64,000 nt of DNA from the NCBI RefSeq assembly GCF_025566885.1, contig NZ_JAOQJQ010000006.1, positions 62,001 to 126,000 of the forward strand, given 5' to 3'. The notes beneath the pieces were generated by a model. That model did not search any database, was not told the origin of the DNA, and was given only the letters and a program-made list of their open reading frames with translations. Shown in pieces: positions 16,813 through 25,646 of the stretch. Numbering within the stretch: the first letter of the stretch is position 1; every line of letters starts with the position of its first letter. The stretch comes from Brotonthovivens ammoniilytica. GTDB lineage: Bacteria; Bacillota; Clostridia; Lachnospirales; Lachnospiraceae. Both the position numbers and the translations under genes were made by a program.

Positions 16813-17617
16813 GAAACCCTCCATTTTCCAGAACCTTACAGATGCCAAAAGCATGATTCATAGGACCGCTTCCCCGCCCCAGATCAAGCATATCTTTCAG
16901 GGCCCCTGATATGTATTCCTTTGCCAGCATCACCGCTTCTGTCAGGCTGCTGCCTTTTGCCAGATTAGAAGCTATGGCACTTGACAGTGTACATCCGGTT
17001 CCGTGAGTATTGGGATTATTAATTCTTTTTCCGTAAAACCACTGTATCTTCCCCTTATCATACAGCAGATCATTGGCATCATTCAGCTGATGCCCGCCTT
17101 TGCATAATACGGCGCAGCCATACTGATTACTGATAAGCTCTGAGGCTTTTACCATATCTTCTTCCGTCTCAATCTCAATCCCGGACAGTACTTTTGCTTC
17201 TGGTATATTCGGTGTCAGAACTGCCGCCAGGGGAAGAAGTCTTTGCTTCAATGTCAGTACTGCCTCATCACTGATAAGCTTTGATCCGCTTGTAGCCACC
17301 ATAACCGGGTCCACAACAATATTTTCAGCTCCGTACTCCTCCAGCTTGTCCGCAATCACGTGAATCAGCGCACTTGAGGACACCATACCTATCTTCACCG
17401 CATCCGGACGGATATCTGTAAATATGCTGTCTAACTGCTCTCCCATAAACGTTTCCGTAACTTCCATAACAGACTGTACCCCAGTGGTATTCTGGGCAGT
17501 CAAAGCAGTAATGGCACTCATAGCATATACGCCATTGGTTATCATCGTTTTAATATCAGCCTGTATCCCTGCGCCGCCGCTTGAGTCACTGCCCGCAATT
17601 GTTAATGCTGTTTTCAT
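16799..17617 (-). CDS. thiD: Hydroxymethylpyrimidine/phosphomethylpyrimidine kinase
   Basis: 272 residues, the normal family length. Ribokinase-fold motifs are ALTIAGSDSSGGAGIQADIKT at the N-terminus, VVDPVMVATSG in the middle and NTHGTGCTLSSAIASNLAKG near residue 210, with the catalytic Asp/anion hole region at GTGC. It phosphorylates hydroxymethylpyrimidine twice to HMP-PP for thiamin phosphate synthase. It lies between thiE and cytX in one operon. Confidence 0.95.
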   Translation of the reverse strand: MKTALTIAGSDSSGGAGIQADIKTMITNGVYAMSAITALTAQNTTGVQSVMEVTETFMGEQLDSIFTDIRPDAVKIGMVSSSALIHVIADKLEEYGAENIVVDPVMVATSGSKLISDEAVLTLKQRLLPLAAVLTPNIPEAKVLSGIEIETEEDMVKASELISNQYGCAVLCKGGHQLNDANDLLYDKGKIQWFYGKRINNPNTHGTGCTLSSAIASNLAKGSSLTEAVMLAKEYISGALKDMLDLGRGSGPMNHAFGICKVLENGGFHEQQ

Positions 17618-17647
17618 GTTTTACTCCTTCTATTAATCTGCAGGACA

Positions 17648-18286
17648 TCATTCTGCAATCTGTTTTACTTTTGCCAGAAGTTCTTCTGTGGCAGATCTGA
17701 TATCCGCAGCCCCAAAGACAGCGCTGACCACGGCCACACCGCAGATTCCGCTTCCTTTCAGTGTTAATATATTATCTGTTCCAATCCCTCCGATGGCCAC
17801 CACCGGAATATCCACTGCCTGGCAGATCTCTTTTAATGTCTGTTTATCCACATCTTCTGCATCTGTTTTGGTTCCGGTGGGAAATACTGCTCCCACCCCC
17901 AGATAATCAGCCCCATGGGAAAAAGCCCGGACTGCTTCTTCTACTGTTCTGGCAGAAACTCCGATAATAGCGGTATCGCCCAGCTTTTTTCTCACATCCA
18001 GCGCTTCCATATCGCTCTGTCCTACATGAACGCCATCAGCCTGTATCTTTTGTGCCAGCTCCACATTATCATTAATAAGAAACGGAATTTGATACCTGCG
18101 GCACAGCTTCTGGATTTCAACAGCCTCTTTAAAAAACTGATCCTCCTTAAGCTCCTTCTCTCTTAGCTGTATCATTGTGGCCCCGCCCTTAATTGCTTCC
18201 TCTACCTGCTGATACAGACTCTGCCCCTTCAGCCAGCTTCTGTCTGTTACTGCATACAGCAGCAAATCTTTTTTATCGCACTTCAT
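17648..18286 (-). CDS. thiE: Thiamine-phosphate synthase
   Basis: 212 residues, a TIM-barrel enzyme. Typical segments are YAVTDRSWLKG, GATMIQLREKEL, PFLINDNVELAQKIQADGVHVGQSD, YLGVGAVFPTGTKTDA and VVAIGGIGTDN. It joins HMP-PP with hydroxyethylthiazole phosphate (made by ThiM) to give thiamin phosphate. Its start overlaps thiM by 14 bp and is preceded by GGGAGCAG. Confidence 0.95.
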   Translation of the reverse strand: MKCDKKDLLLYAVTDRSWLKGQSLYQQVEEAIKGGATMIQLREKELKEDQFFKEAVEIQKLCRRYQIPFLINDNVELAQKIQADGVHVGQSDMEALDVRKKLGDTAIIGVSARTVEEAVRAFSHGADYLGVGAVFPTGTKTDAEDVDKQTLKEICQAVDIPVVAIGGIGTDNILTLKGSGICGVAVVSAVFGAADIRSATEELLAKVKQIAE

Positions 18287-19094
18287 AATCTGCTCCCTTA
18301 TCTAACATTTCTGCATTCATATTGTATACTGCATCAATCATCCGGTTCCGGTACGCAGCATTTCCATCCTGAGGCTGCATATAATTCCATCCGGTTTCTC
18401 CGGCGACACCCATAGCACACACGGCTGCGGCGGCGGCTTCCAGCCGGCAATCCGGATTGGCAGCCAAAAATGCTGTCATTAATCCCGAAAGCTGACAGCC
18501 GGTCCCGGTAATCCTGCCCATCTCCGGCCGGCCGTTTCGGATAACATAGCAAATCTTGCTGTCACTGACAAGATCAATGGCTCCCGTCACCGCAATGATA
18601 CACTTAAATTTTTCCGCAGTTTCCTTTACAAATAAAACCGCCTGGTCCAGATTTGCTTCCGATACGGCATCTTTCAGATCTGCATCCACGCCTCTGGTGG
18701 AAGAATGCACACCCGCCAGTGTTTTAATCTCAGAAACATTTCCCCGAATAACCGTAAACGGAATTTCATGTATCAGATTCATGGCTGTATCTGTCCGCAT
18801 AGTACTGGCCCCGGCTCCCACAGGATCCAGCAAAACAGGATGTCCAAGATCTGCAGCCCGCTTCCCTGCCAGCAGCATGGACCGCACCGTCCTGGAATTT
18901 AAAGTTCCGATATTAATATTTAACCCATTGCAGATGGAGGTTATCTCCTCTGCCTCCTCCTGTGCATCCGCCATAATTGGACTTGCACCGCAGGCCAGTA
19001 TCATATTGGCTACATCATTTACCGTTACATAATTTGTGATATTATGAATCAGCGGCGCTTCTATTCTTACATTTTCAAGACACTTTCCCAGCAT
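18273..19094 (-). CDS. thiM: Hydroxyethylthiazole kinase
   Basis: 273 residues. ThiM motifs are APLIHNITNYVTVNDVANMILACGASPIMADA, PVLLDPVGAGAS, RGNVSEI and GTGCQLSGLMTAF. It phosphorylates salvaged thiazole alcohol for ThiE. It is the first gene of thiM-thiE-thiD-cytX, with the ribosome site AAAGGAG. The roughly 80-bp leader shows no recognisable TPP riboswitch (THI box), unlike many such operons. Confidence 0.95.
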   Translation of the reverse strand: MLGKCLENVRIEAPLIHNITNYVTVNDVANMILACGASPIMADAQEEAEEITSICNGLNINIGTLNSRTVRSMLLAGKRAADLGHPVLLDPVGAGASTMRTDTAMNLIHEIPFTVIRGNVSEIKTLAGVHSSTRGVDADLKDAVSEANLDQAVLFVKETAEKFKCIIAVTGAIDLVSDSKICYVIRNGRPEMGRITGTGCQLSGLMTAFLAANPDCRLEAAAAAVCAMGVAGETGWNYMQPQDGNAAYRNRMIDAVYNMNAEMLDKGADYEVR

Positions 19095-19174
19095 ATAATA
19101 ACTCCTTTTTTACTTCTTATTTTTTAATGATATGCTTTTTCAACTATATCCCGGCAGCTAAAGGCCCGCAAGAC

Positions 19175-20512
19175 TTACCGCAGCCGGTGAATACGCATCA
19201 GGCACCCCGCCGTTACTACTGCTGCAGCCCCAATCCAGGCCAGAGGCTCCGCCCAGAAAATGGCTGTTACTCCCCAGAATCCAGTTAAAAACAGGGCCGC
19301 TCCAACACGCATAAAAAATTCCACTCCGCCGGAAATCAACGGTATTACGGCATTGCCAAGTCCCTGTACCGCGCTTCGAAACACATGCAGCAGATACAGC
19401 GCAAATAAAAAGATACTGAGCATTGTTAAATAACGGTAAGAGACCTCAAGAACCTGAGGCGCCGTCTTATCAGAAAAATCAATGAATATGCGGAGAATAT
19501 ATTTTCCCCACAGCAGCATCACCGTTGTCACTCCGGCAGCAATGACCATAGATGCCAGAAAGGCACTTTTCATTCCTTTCCGAATTCTTTTATGTAAACC
19601 TGCCCCAAAGTTCTGCGCCATATAAGTGGTAACAGCATAACCGAAAGAAAAACCGGAGCTTTCCATAAGCCCCAGTAGCTTATTGGATGCTGTAAACGCC
19701 GCCACATACACCGTGCCATGCACATTAATGGCAGACTGTAAGACCATCCCGCCAATGACAATTACTACATGCTGCAGCGCCAGGGGCAGCCCCATGCTGC
19801 ACAGCTCTTTTAAAGACGCCGGGTCCAGCTTCCAGTCTTCCCGCTTCATCTGTATAATCTCTATCCGCTTAATCACTGCCAGGCAGTATAAAAAAGCAAG
19901 CAGCTGCGCCGTAACTGTAGCTGCTGCGGCTCCTATAATTCCCCAGTGAAATACCATAACAAATAAAAGATCCAGTACAACGTTAATACCTCCGGCAATT
20001 AAAACTGCAAGCAGAGGTGTTCTGCCATCCCCCAGAGCACGAAGTATTGCTGCCGCCATATTATATGCCATAATTACCATAGTACCGGCAAACATTACCG
20101 TAAGATAGGATACTGCCCCCGGCAGAATATCACCCGGAGTTTTTAAAATAGTTAAAATCGGCCGGATTAAAAGCTCTCCCGCTATCGTCAGCACCACCCC
20201 GATTGTTACACACAAAAATACTGACATAGTAACGGATTTCTTAAGCCGTTCCCGGTTACCCTCCCCGAAATGATGGGCAATCCGGGTGGCAAATCCCTGT
20301 GTCATAGCCATAATTACCCACAAAATCAGCCAATATGTCCAGTCCGCCGCGCCTACTGAAGCCAGCGCCTTAATCCCTACACCACGCCCTACAATGATTG
20401 CATCCACAATGGTATACAGCTGCTGTCCCAGGTTTCCAATCATCAGTGGAACGGCAAGGGTAATCAGTAATCCCAGAGGTTTTCCCTGGGTCATATCTTT
20501 TACTCTGCTCAT
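19175..20512 (-). CDS. MATE-family efflux transporter
   Basis: 445 residues with about 12 membrane helices. It begins VKDMTQGKPLGLLITLAVPLMIGNLGQQLY and has a mid-protein MALQHVVI-type second-half start (PLALQHVVIVIGGMVLQ), the internal repeat typical of MATE/NorM proteins. It exports cationic drugs or metabolites using an ion gradient; the substrate is unknown. It lies upstream of the thi operon with an 80-bp gap. Confidence 0.9.
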   Translation of the reverse strand: MSRVKDMTQGKPLGLLITLAVPLMIGNLGQQLYTIVDAIIVGRGVGIKALASVGAADWTYWLILWVIMAMTQGFATRIAHHFGEGNRERLKKSVTMSVFLCVTIGVVLTIAGELLIRPILTILKTPGDILPGAVSYLTVMFAGTMVIMAYNMAAAILRALGDGRTPLLAVLIAGGINVVLDLLFVMVFHWGIIGAAAATVTAQLLAFLYCLAVIKRIEIIQMKREDWKLDPASLKELCSMGLPLALQHVVIVIGGMVLQSAINVHGTVYVAAFTASNKLLGLMESSGFSFGYAVTTYMAQNFGAGLHKRIRKGMKSAFLASMVIAAGVTTVMLLWGKYILRIFIDFSDKTAPQVLEVSYRYLTMLSIFLFALYLLHVFRSAVQGLGNAVIPLISGGVEFFMRVGAALFLTGFWGVTAIFWAEPLAWIGAAAVVTAGCLMRIHRLR

Positions 20513-20595
20513 CTAATGTTCTTCCTTTTTCGTATTTTTAAATCTTTTCGGATATTTCTAATTATAAATTAAATAAAGTAAAATTCAACTGTCCT

Positions 20596-20624
20596 AAATT
20601 CAAGTCTCGCTCTCGCAAGACTTG
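20596..20624 (+). repeat. Partial copy of the dispersed palindromic repeat
   Basis: AAATTCAAGTCTCGC and its complement-like AGACTTG arm match the first hairpin of the dispersed repeat found at 28938-29120, 32532-32622 and 58552-58642. The rest of the element is missing or degenerate (CTGACCAGCTTT). It lies between the ZIP and MATE genes. Confidence 0.7.
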
Positions 20625-20647
20625 TACAAAGCTCTGACCAGCTTTCA

Positions 20648-21427
20648 TTACCCCAAAGCCACATCCAGAATCATCATAATCACAAATCCTATGGCAAACC
20701 CAATGGTGCCAATATTGCTGTGTTCTCCCTGGCTGGCCTCCGGTATCAGTTCTTCCACCACTACATAAATCATCGCCCCAGCCGCAAAACTCAAAAGGTA
20801 AGGTAAAATGGGCGTCAGCAGGCCTGACAGCAGAATGGTTATACCTCCGGCTAAAGGCTCCACAATTCCCGAAAGCATTCCATAAGTAAATGCTCTCCCC
20901 TTTCCGATTCCTTCACTTCTTAAGGGCAGTGAAATAATCGCTCCTTCCGGAAAATTTTGAATGGCAATGCCGATTGCCAGGGCAAAAGCTCCCGTCAGCG
21001 TTATAGGTGTACTATCCGCAAGCATCCCGGCAAACACAACTCCAACTGCCATTCCTTCCGGAATATTGTGTAAAGTTACCGCCAGCACCAGCATTGTAGT
21101 TTTTTTCAAAGCAGCTTTGGGTCCCTCCGGCTGGCGGCTTCCCATATGCAGATGCGGAATAAGCCGGTCCATCAGCAGTAAAAATAAAATTCCGGCAATA
21201 AACCCTGCAGCGGCAGGAACAAATGCCAGCTTATCAAGCTCTTCTGACATATCCATAGCCGGAATCAGCAAAGACCAGACAGAAGCCGCGACCATAACAC
21301 CGGACGCAAATCCCAGCAGCAATTTTTGTACCAGCGGCCGAATCTGTTTTCTCATAAAAAACACACAGGCTGAGCCTAGCATCGTTCCCGCAAATGGAAT
21401 CAATAGTCCCGCTAATAGATACATCAT
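20648..21427 (-). CDS. ZIP-family metal transporter
   Basis: 259 residues, about eight membrane helices. The family's histidine signature is in VTLHNIPEGMAVG and QNFPEGAIISLPL (helices 4 and 5), where the metal passes. A short His-containing loop (LIPHLHMGS) connects the two halves. It probably imports zinc or iron, as ZupT/GufA-type proteins do. Its ATG overlaps the stop of the upstream MATE gene (TGATG), so the two are coupled. Confidence 0.9.
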   Translation of the reverse strand: MMYLLAGLLIPFAGTMLGSACVFFMRKQIRPLVQKLLLGFASGVMVAASVWSLLIPAMDMSEELDKLAFVPAAAGFIAGILFLLLMDRLIPHLHMGSRQPEGPKAALKKTTMLVLAVTLHNIPEGMAVGVVFAGMLADSTPITLTGAFALAIGIAIQNFPEGAIISLPLRSEGIGKGRAFTYGMLSGIVEPLAGGITILLSGLLTPILPYLLSFAAGAMIYVVVEELIPEASQGEHSNIGTIGFAIGFVIMMILDVALG

Positions 21428-22812
21428 CAGGTTACCTCTCTTTCCTTGGCAGCCTCCTTATCCATAGGAAGCCTGTAAAAAAATAAAACCGTAAACGGTA
21501 TGCAGGTCAAAAAAGTCAGTATATCAGCCAGAGTCTGGGAAATCTGTACCCCCATAAGACCAATGGCAGACGGTAAAATCAGAATCAGGGGAATAAAATA
21601 AATACCGCTTCTTAATGCTGAAATCACAGAAGCCTGGACACTCTTTCCCACACTTTGAAGCATCATCGTATTACAAATACTAAATGGCTGAAAAAAGCAG
21701 GCTGCACACTGACAGCGCAGCGCAAAGGTACCTATGGCAATTACCTGAGGGTCATTCCGAAACAGCGCTACAATGCTGCCGGAAAAAATCAGACAGATTA
21801 TTGCAGCCCCGCCAAGCAGCCCTTCCCCCATCAATGTTGTAAACCAGAAGCCTTTTTTTACTCTGGAATATCGTCCGGCTCCATAATTAAAAGCAGCCAC
21901 AGGCTGATACCCCTGCCCGGTGCCAAGGCCTACAGAAAACATCAGCGAACTGATCCGGTTTACAATACTCATGGCAGCTACCGCCGTATCACCATATATG
22001 GCAGCCTGATGATTTAAAAGCATTGTGGACATGCTGTTAAATCCCTGGCGTATGAGACTTGGCACACCGGTTTTTACAATTTCTGCTACTTCCTGTCTAT
22101 TCCTTGTAACCTTTCCAAAAGAAAGCCTGCTTTCTGTTTTTCCCGATAGAAACATATAAAGCAGCAGTAGAAAACTTACAATCTGAGAAACGCCTGTAGC
22201 CAGACCGGCTCCCCGGATCCCCAAACCCATTCCAAACATAAATACCGGATCCAGAATTATATTTAAAACGCCTCCGGCAGTTAATCCTATCATAGCATAA
22301 ACTGCCATTCCCTCATACCTTAGAATATTGTTCATCACACAGCTGCTGGTCATAAAAGGCGCCGCCAGCAAAATAAAGACAGCATATTGTCTGGCATAGG
22401 GATAAATAGTATGCGTACTTCCAAGCAGATACATCAGCTGGCGCAGAAATAAAAGTCCCAAAACCCCAATCAAAAGCCCCGCCGCAGCCGCCAGAAAAAA
22501 ACCTGTGGAAGCAAATCTAGACGCGCTCTCTTTATCTCTCTGCCCAAGCTTTCTAGAAATAATACTTCCGGCCCCGTGTCCAAACATAAAACCAAAAGCC
22601 TGCAGGATAGCCATCAGCCCAAACACAACCCCTACCGCACCGCTGGCACTGTTGCCCAGGCGGCTTACAAAATATGTATCCGCCGTATTATAAATATTTG
22701 TAATCAGCATACTGACAATTGTTGGCACTCCCAGCGTTACAATCAGCCGCGGAACAGGTGTTTCTGTCATTTTTTTATATTTTAAGTCTTCTGCAGACAT
22801 ATGTCTATCCAT
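21427..22812 (-). CDS. MATE-family efflux transporter
   Basis: About 461 residues from the ATG at 22812, eight bases after AAAGGAG; the GTG at 22830 would lie upstream of the ribosome site. It has about 12 helices with MATE motifs TPVPRLIVTLGVPTIVSMLI and GQGYQPVAAFNYGAGRYSRVKKG, the latter characteristic of the DinF/MepA-like branch. It is translationally coupled to the ZIP transporter. The substrate is unknown. Confidence 0.9.
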   Translation of the reverse strand: MDRHMSAEDLKYKKMTETPVPRLIVTLGVPTIVSMLITNIYNTADTYFVSRLGNSASGAVGVVFGLMAILQAFGFMFGHGAGSIISRKLGQRDKESASRFASTGFFLAAAAGLLIGVLGLLFLRQLMYLLGSTHTIYPYARQYAVFILLAAPFMTSSCVMNNILRYEGMAVYAMIGLTAGGVLNIILDPVFMFGMGLGIRGAGLATGVSQIVSFLLLLYMFLSGKTESRLSFGKVTRNRQEVAEIVKTGVPSLIRQGFNSMSTMLLNHQAAIYGDTAVAAMSIVNRISSLMFSVGLGTGQGYQPVAAFNYGAGRYSRVKKGFWFTTLMGEGLLGGAAIICLIFSGSIVALFRNDPQVIAIGTFALRCQCAACFFQPFSICNTMMLQSVGKSVQASVISALRSGIYFIPLILILPSAIGLMGVQISQTLADILTFLTCIPFTVLFFYRLPMDKEAAKEREVT

Positions 22813-22934
22813 TACTGCAGCTCCTTTCACAATTTATGTACTATATCATGTTCTTACTTAATAGTATATTACAGGCTGATATAAAAGGTGTTTCCACCGG
22901 CCATAAAGAGGAAAGAGCGTCGTTTTCTATGATG

Positions 22935-22961
22935 CAAAAAAAATCCTGCCACGGCAGGATT
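22935..22961 (-). terminator. Terminator after nth
   Basis: On the minus strand AATCCTGCC-GT-GGCAGGATT runs into eight T residues; it is a strong rho-independent terminator. A second hairpin (GCCTGCG...CGCAGGC, 22966-22987) lies just before it in the direction of transcription. The remainder of 22813-23083 shows no gene. Confidence 0.85.
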
Positions 22962-23083
22962 CTCCGCCTGCGGCGGGTTGCGCAGGCAAAAAAGAGGAAC
23001 TTCTTTTCTGCACTGCAGCTAAAAGCTCCTCCTGTCTATACTGATTATCCTGCCCTGACAGACAGATTTTAATCATTTTTATT

Positions 23084-23782
23084 CTAATCTACTCCATTTT
23101 TTTTGCAGATATCCTGCAGAACGCATCTCTCACAATGGGGTTTTGTCCGGGCTGTACAGACATCTCTTCCATGATATACAAGGCGATGGCAAAAATCGCT
23201 GCCCTCCTTGGGAGGCACCAGCTTCCAGAGGGCCATCTCCACTTTTTTCGGCTCCTTGATCTGATCAACAAGCCCAATTCTGTTCACCAGGCGGATACAA
23301 TGAGTATCTGTTACAATCGCCGGTTTTCCAAATACATCTCCCATAATCAGGTTCGCACTTTTTCTCCCTACTCCCGGCAGCTTTAACAAAGCGTCAAAAT
23401 CATCCGGCACATTTCCATGATACTGATCTCTTAAAATTTTCATACAGGCACTGATATCTCTGGCTTTGCTTTTTCCAAGACCGCACGGTCTGACAATTGC
23501 TTCAATGTCTTCCGGCTCCGCCAAAGCCAGAGCATCCACATCCGGATATTTTGCATAAAGGTCCTGCACTACCACATTAACCCTTTCATCGGTACACTGA
23601 GCTGCCAGGCGTACTCCCACCAGAAGTCTCCACGCATCGTTATAATCCAGCGTACACTCTGCATCCGGATATTCCTGCTTCAATCGTTCTATCACTTCTA
23701 AGGTCAATGCTTCTTTTGTCAATTCTTCTTTTGCCAATTCTTCCTTTGCCAGTTCTTCTTTTATCATTGTTTCTTTCGTCAT
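23084..23782 (-). CDS. nth: Endonuclease III (DNA glycosylase/AP lyase)
   Basis: 232 residues. The helix-hairpin-helix LPGVGRKSANLIM carries the catalytic Lys, and DTHCIRL carries the catalytic Asp. The C-terminal Cys cluster is CTARTKPHCERCVLQDIC. Its first gap is seven residues rather than the usual six, but a 4Fe-4S site is still likely. It excises oxidised pyrimidines. The N-terminus has an unusual Lys/Glu extension of about 25 residues made of five-residue repeats (KEELA), absent from classical Nth. It ends in a strong terminator. Confidence 0.93.
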   Translation of the reverse strand: MTKETMIKEELAKEELAKEELTKEALTLEVIERLKQEYPDAECTLDYNDAWRLLVGVRLAAQCTDERVNVVVQDLYAKYPDVDALALAEPEDIEAIVRPCGLGKSKARDISACMKILRDQYHGNVPDDFDALLKLPGVGRKSANLIMGDVFGKPAIVTDTHCIRLVNRIGLVDQIKEPKKVEMALWKLVPPKEGSDFCHRLVYHGRDVCTARTKPHCERCVLQDICKKNGVD

Positions 23783-23821
23783 ATGTTCCTCCGTTTTTTC
23801 TCATAGCACCTTCGATAACAA

Positions 23822-24370
23822 TTACGCTTTTTCTCTCCAATGTTTTTCTTCTAAAACTGAAATATGTTCCGTTTTAATCTCTCCTGTTAAATCCCATAAC
23901 TGATCTTTGTTTGTCTGGTAATGACAAAATCCGCACTTTTCCTGAACTCTTCGAGATTGTTCATTTCCGTCAAAATATCCACACCAGAGCCTTACCAGCC
24001 CCAATTCTTGAAAAGCATATCTGACCAGTTCTCTCACTGCCTCCGGAATTAGTCCTTTTCCCCAATATGGAACCCCAATCCAGTAACCAATTTCCGCCTC
24101 ATTAAATGGCAGGGCAAAATTACTGTCTTTGCCAATCAATAATCCGGCGCTTCCAGCCACACGGCCATCTTCCTTTAAAACAACTGCATAAGTACCTTCT
24201 GCAGACAATACCTGTTGAATTATATCCCGGCTGTTTTCCACACTTGTATGTACCGGCCAGCCTGCAGCAGGCCCCACCCTTTCATCCTTCGCAAGTTCGT
24301 ACAGGCTCCCGGCATCTTCCGTTTTCCATGGACGAAGAATCAGACGGTCCGTCTCTAAAATATTTTTCAT
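23822..24370 (-). CDS. GNAT-family N-acetyltransferase (RimJ/RimL-like)
   Basis: 182 residues. It starts with the RimJ-type ETDRLILRPWKTEDA. The acetyl-CoA-binding segment is IGYWIGVPYWGKGLIPEAVRELVRYAF (about 95-120), with Q/RxxGxG/A replaced by YWGKGL, as usual in this branch. The C-terminal part NEQSRRVQEKCGF is conserved. It acetylates an unknown amine, perhaps a protein N-terminus. Confidence 0.88.
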   Translation of the reverse strand: MKNILETDRLILRPWKTEDAGSLYELAKDERVGPAAGWPVHTSVENSRDIIQQVLSAEGTYAVVLKEDGRVAGSAGLLIGKDSNFALPFNEAEIGYWIGVPYWGKGLIPEAVRELVRYAFQELGLVRLWCGYFDGNEQSRRVQEKCGFCHYQTNKDQLWDLTGEIKTEHISVLEEKHWREKA

Positions 24371-24450
24371 TTTTTTATCTCTCCGGTTAAATCTATTTTT
24401 GTAAGTACTGTATCATATCTGCCAAAAATCATCTACTGTTTTATATAAAC

Positions 24451-24494
24451 GGGAAGCTGCATCCCGTTTTTCCAAAACACAAATACAGCTTCCC
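24451..24494 (-). terminator. Hairpin after the collagen-like gene
   Basis: GGGAAGCTG (24486-24494 on the minus strand) pairs perfectly with CAGCTTCCC (24451-24459), followed by GTTTATAT. It is about 35 bp after the collagen-like stop and is probably its terminator, though the T tract is short. Confidence 0.6.
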
Positions 24495-24526
24495 TATTTC
24501 ATGGACGTATCAGATTTTTTCTATAT

Positions 24527-25483
24527 CTATGCCACGGTTAACGAAACATCATCCAAATCCAGAGACTGAGCTCCTGTGGAAGTTACAGTAAATCTGACAG
24601 TGGCACTGGTGGCATCCGCCGGCGCCTCTGTAGAAATCCCCCTAAAGTAACCAAACTCCCGGTTATCACTGGTTAAATTCTGCTCCGATACCGTAATGGT
24701 CAAACCATCGACACTTGCACCGGCACTATCAGTAAACGTAAGCTCTGCCGTAAAACCAACCTCTGTCCCTTCTCCTCTGGCAAAAAAGGAAAGATTATAA
24801 TAGCAGCCGCCCGTAATAGCAACGTCCTGTGACAGCACCGCACCGTTTAATAGATTTACAGCGGAAGTACCGGAATGCACCCTTCCTGTCTGTGCCACCC
24901 TATTAGATAAAGATGACGTATTCATAGTCCATCCGGTGGGAACCGTACTCGTGAAATTTTCCATTCCGCCATTTGTAAGCAGCTCTCCCCGTGAGGTACA
25001 GCTGCAGGTTCCTGTGGCGCCTGTAGCTCCAGTTGGGCCTGTTGGACCTGTTGGGCCTGTTGCTCCTTCTACTCCCTGCGCACCTTCTGCTCCGGTTGGG
25101 CCTGTTGGGCCTGTTGGACCTGTTGGACCCGTTGCTCCTTCTACTCCCTGCGCACCTTCTGCTCCGGTTGGGCCTGTTGGACCTTCTGCTCCCGGTGCAC
25201 CTTCTGCTCCGGCGGCACCTGTTGCTCCTGTGGCTCCTGTTGCGCCTGTAGCTCCAGTTGGGCCTGTTGGACCTGTTGGGCCTGTTGCTCCTTCTGCTCC
25301 CTGCGCTCCTTCTGCTCCGGTTGGGCCCGTTGGACCCTCTGCTCCGGCGGGCCCGGTTGCTCCGGCAGCTCCTGTGGGGCCTGTTGGACCGGCTGGCCCC
25401 ATTGCTCCTTCTGCTCCGGCGGCACCTGTTGCTCCTGTGGCGCCTGTTGGACCTGTTGGACCTGCAGCTCCGGTTGGACCCAT
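24527..25483 (-). CDS. Collagen-like GPT-repeat protein with jelly-roll C-terminal domain, apparently 5'-truncated
   Basis: 318 residues from the ATG at 25483. Gly-X-Y triplets (mostly GPTG, GATG, GAEG) span about 160 residues. A CSC motif leads to a C-terminal beta domain (GELLTNGGMENFTSTVPTGW...LDLDDVSLTVA) resembling the carbohydrate-binding-like NTTRR-F1/CBM domain of exosporium filament proteins. The collagen frame stays open upstream to a TAA at about 25551 (residues ASTGATGPAGPAGRDG) but no start codon or ribosome site is visible there. The normal N-terminal domain therefore seems lost. The neighbouring accessory element begins within 100 bp. It is probably a spore- or cell-surface filament if still expressed. 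Confidence 0.7.
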   Translation of the reverse strand: MGPTGAAGPTGPTGATGATGAAGAEGAMGPAGPTGPTGAAGATGPAGAEGPTGPTGAEGAQGAEGATGPTGPTGPTGATGATGATGATGAAGAEGAPGAEGPTGPTGAEGAQGVEGATGPTGPTGPTGPTGAEGAQGVEGATGPTGPTGPTGATGATGTCSCTSRGELLTNGGMENFTSTVPTGWTMNTSSLSNRVAQTGRVHSGTSAVNLLNGAVLSQDVAITGGCYYNLSFFARGEGTEVGFTAELTFTDSAGASVDGLTITVSEQNLTSDNREFGYFRGISTEAPADATSATVRFTVTSTGAQSLDLDDVSLTVA

Positions 25484-25646
25484 TGCTCCATTTTGCCCAT
25501 CTCTTCCTGCCGGACCTGCAGGGCCCGTGGCTCCAGTAGAGGCATTTATTTATGCCTAACCAATAATATTTTTATTTCATCAGAACTTTAACCACATTCA
25601 TAACTTCTTTTCTTCTTAAGATTTTGCTTTCTGAATGTAAGCCTTT

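Noticed and set aside
19095..19174. TPP riboswitch before thiM
   Set aside because: The leader lacks the conserved CUGAGA and ACCUG segments and is too short.
24936..25559. Long open frames on the plus strand opposite the collagen-like gene (Pro/Val/Ala- or Leu-rich)
   Set aside because: They arise from the GC-rich Gly-X-Y triplet repeats read in other frames; no ribosome site or natural composition supports them.
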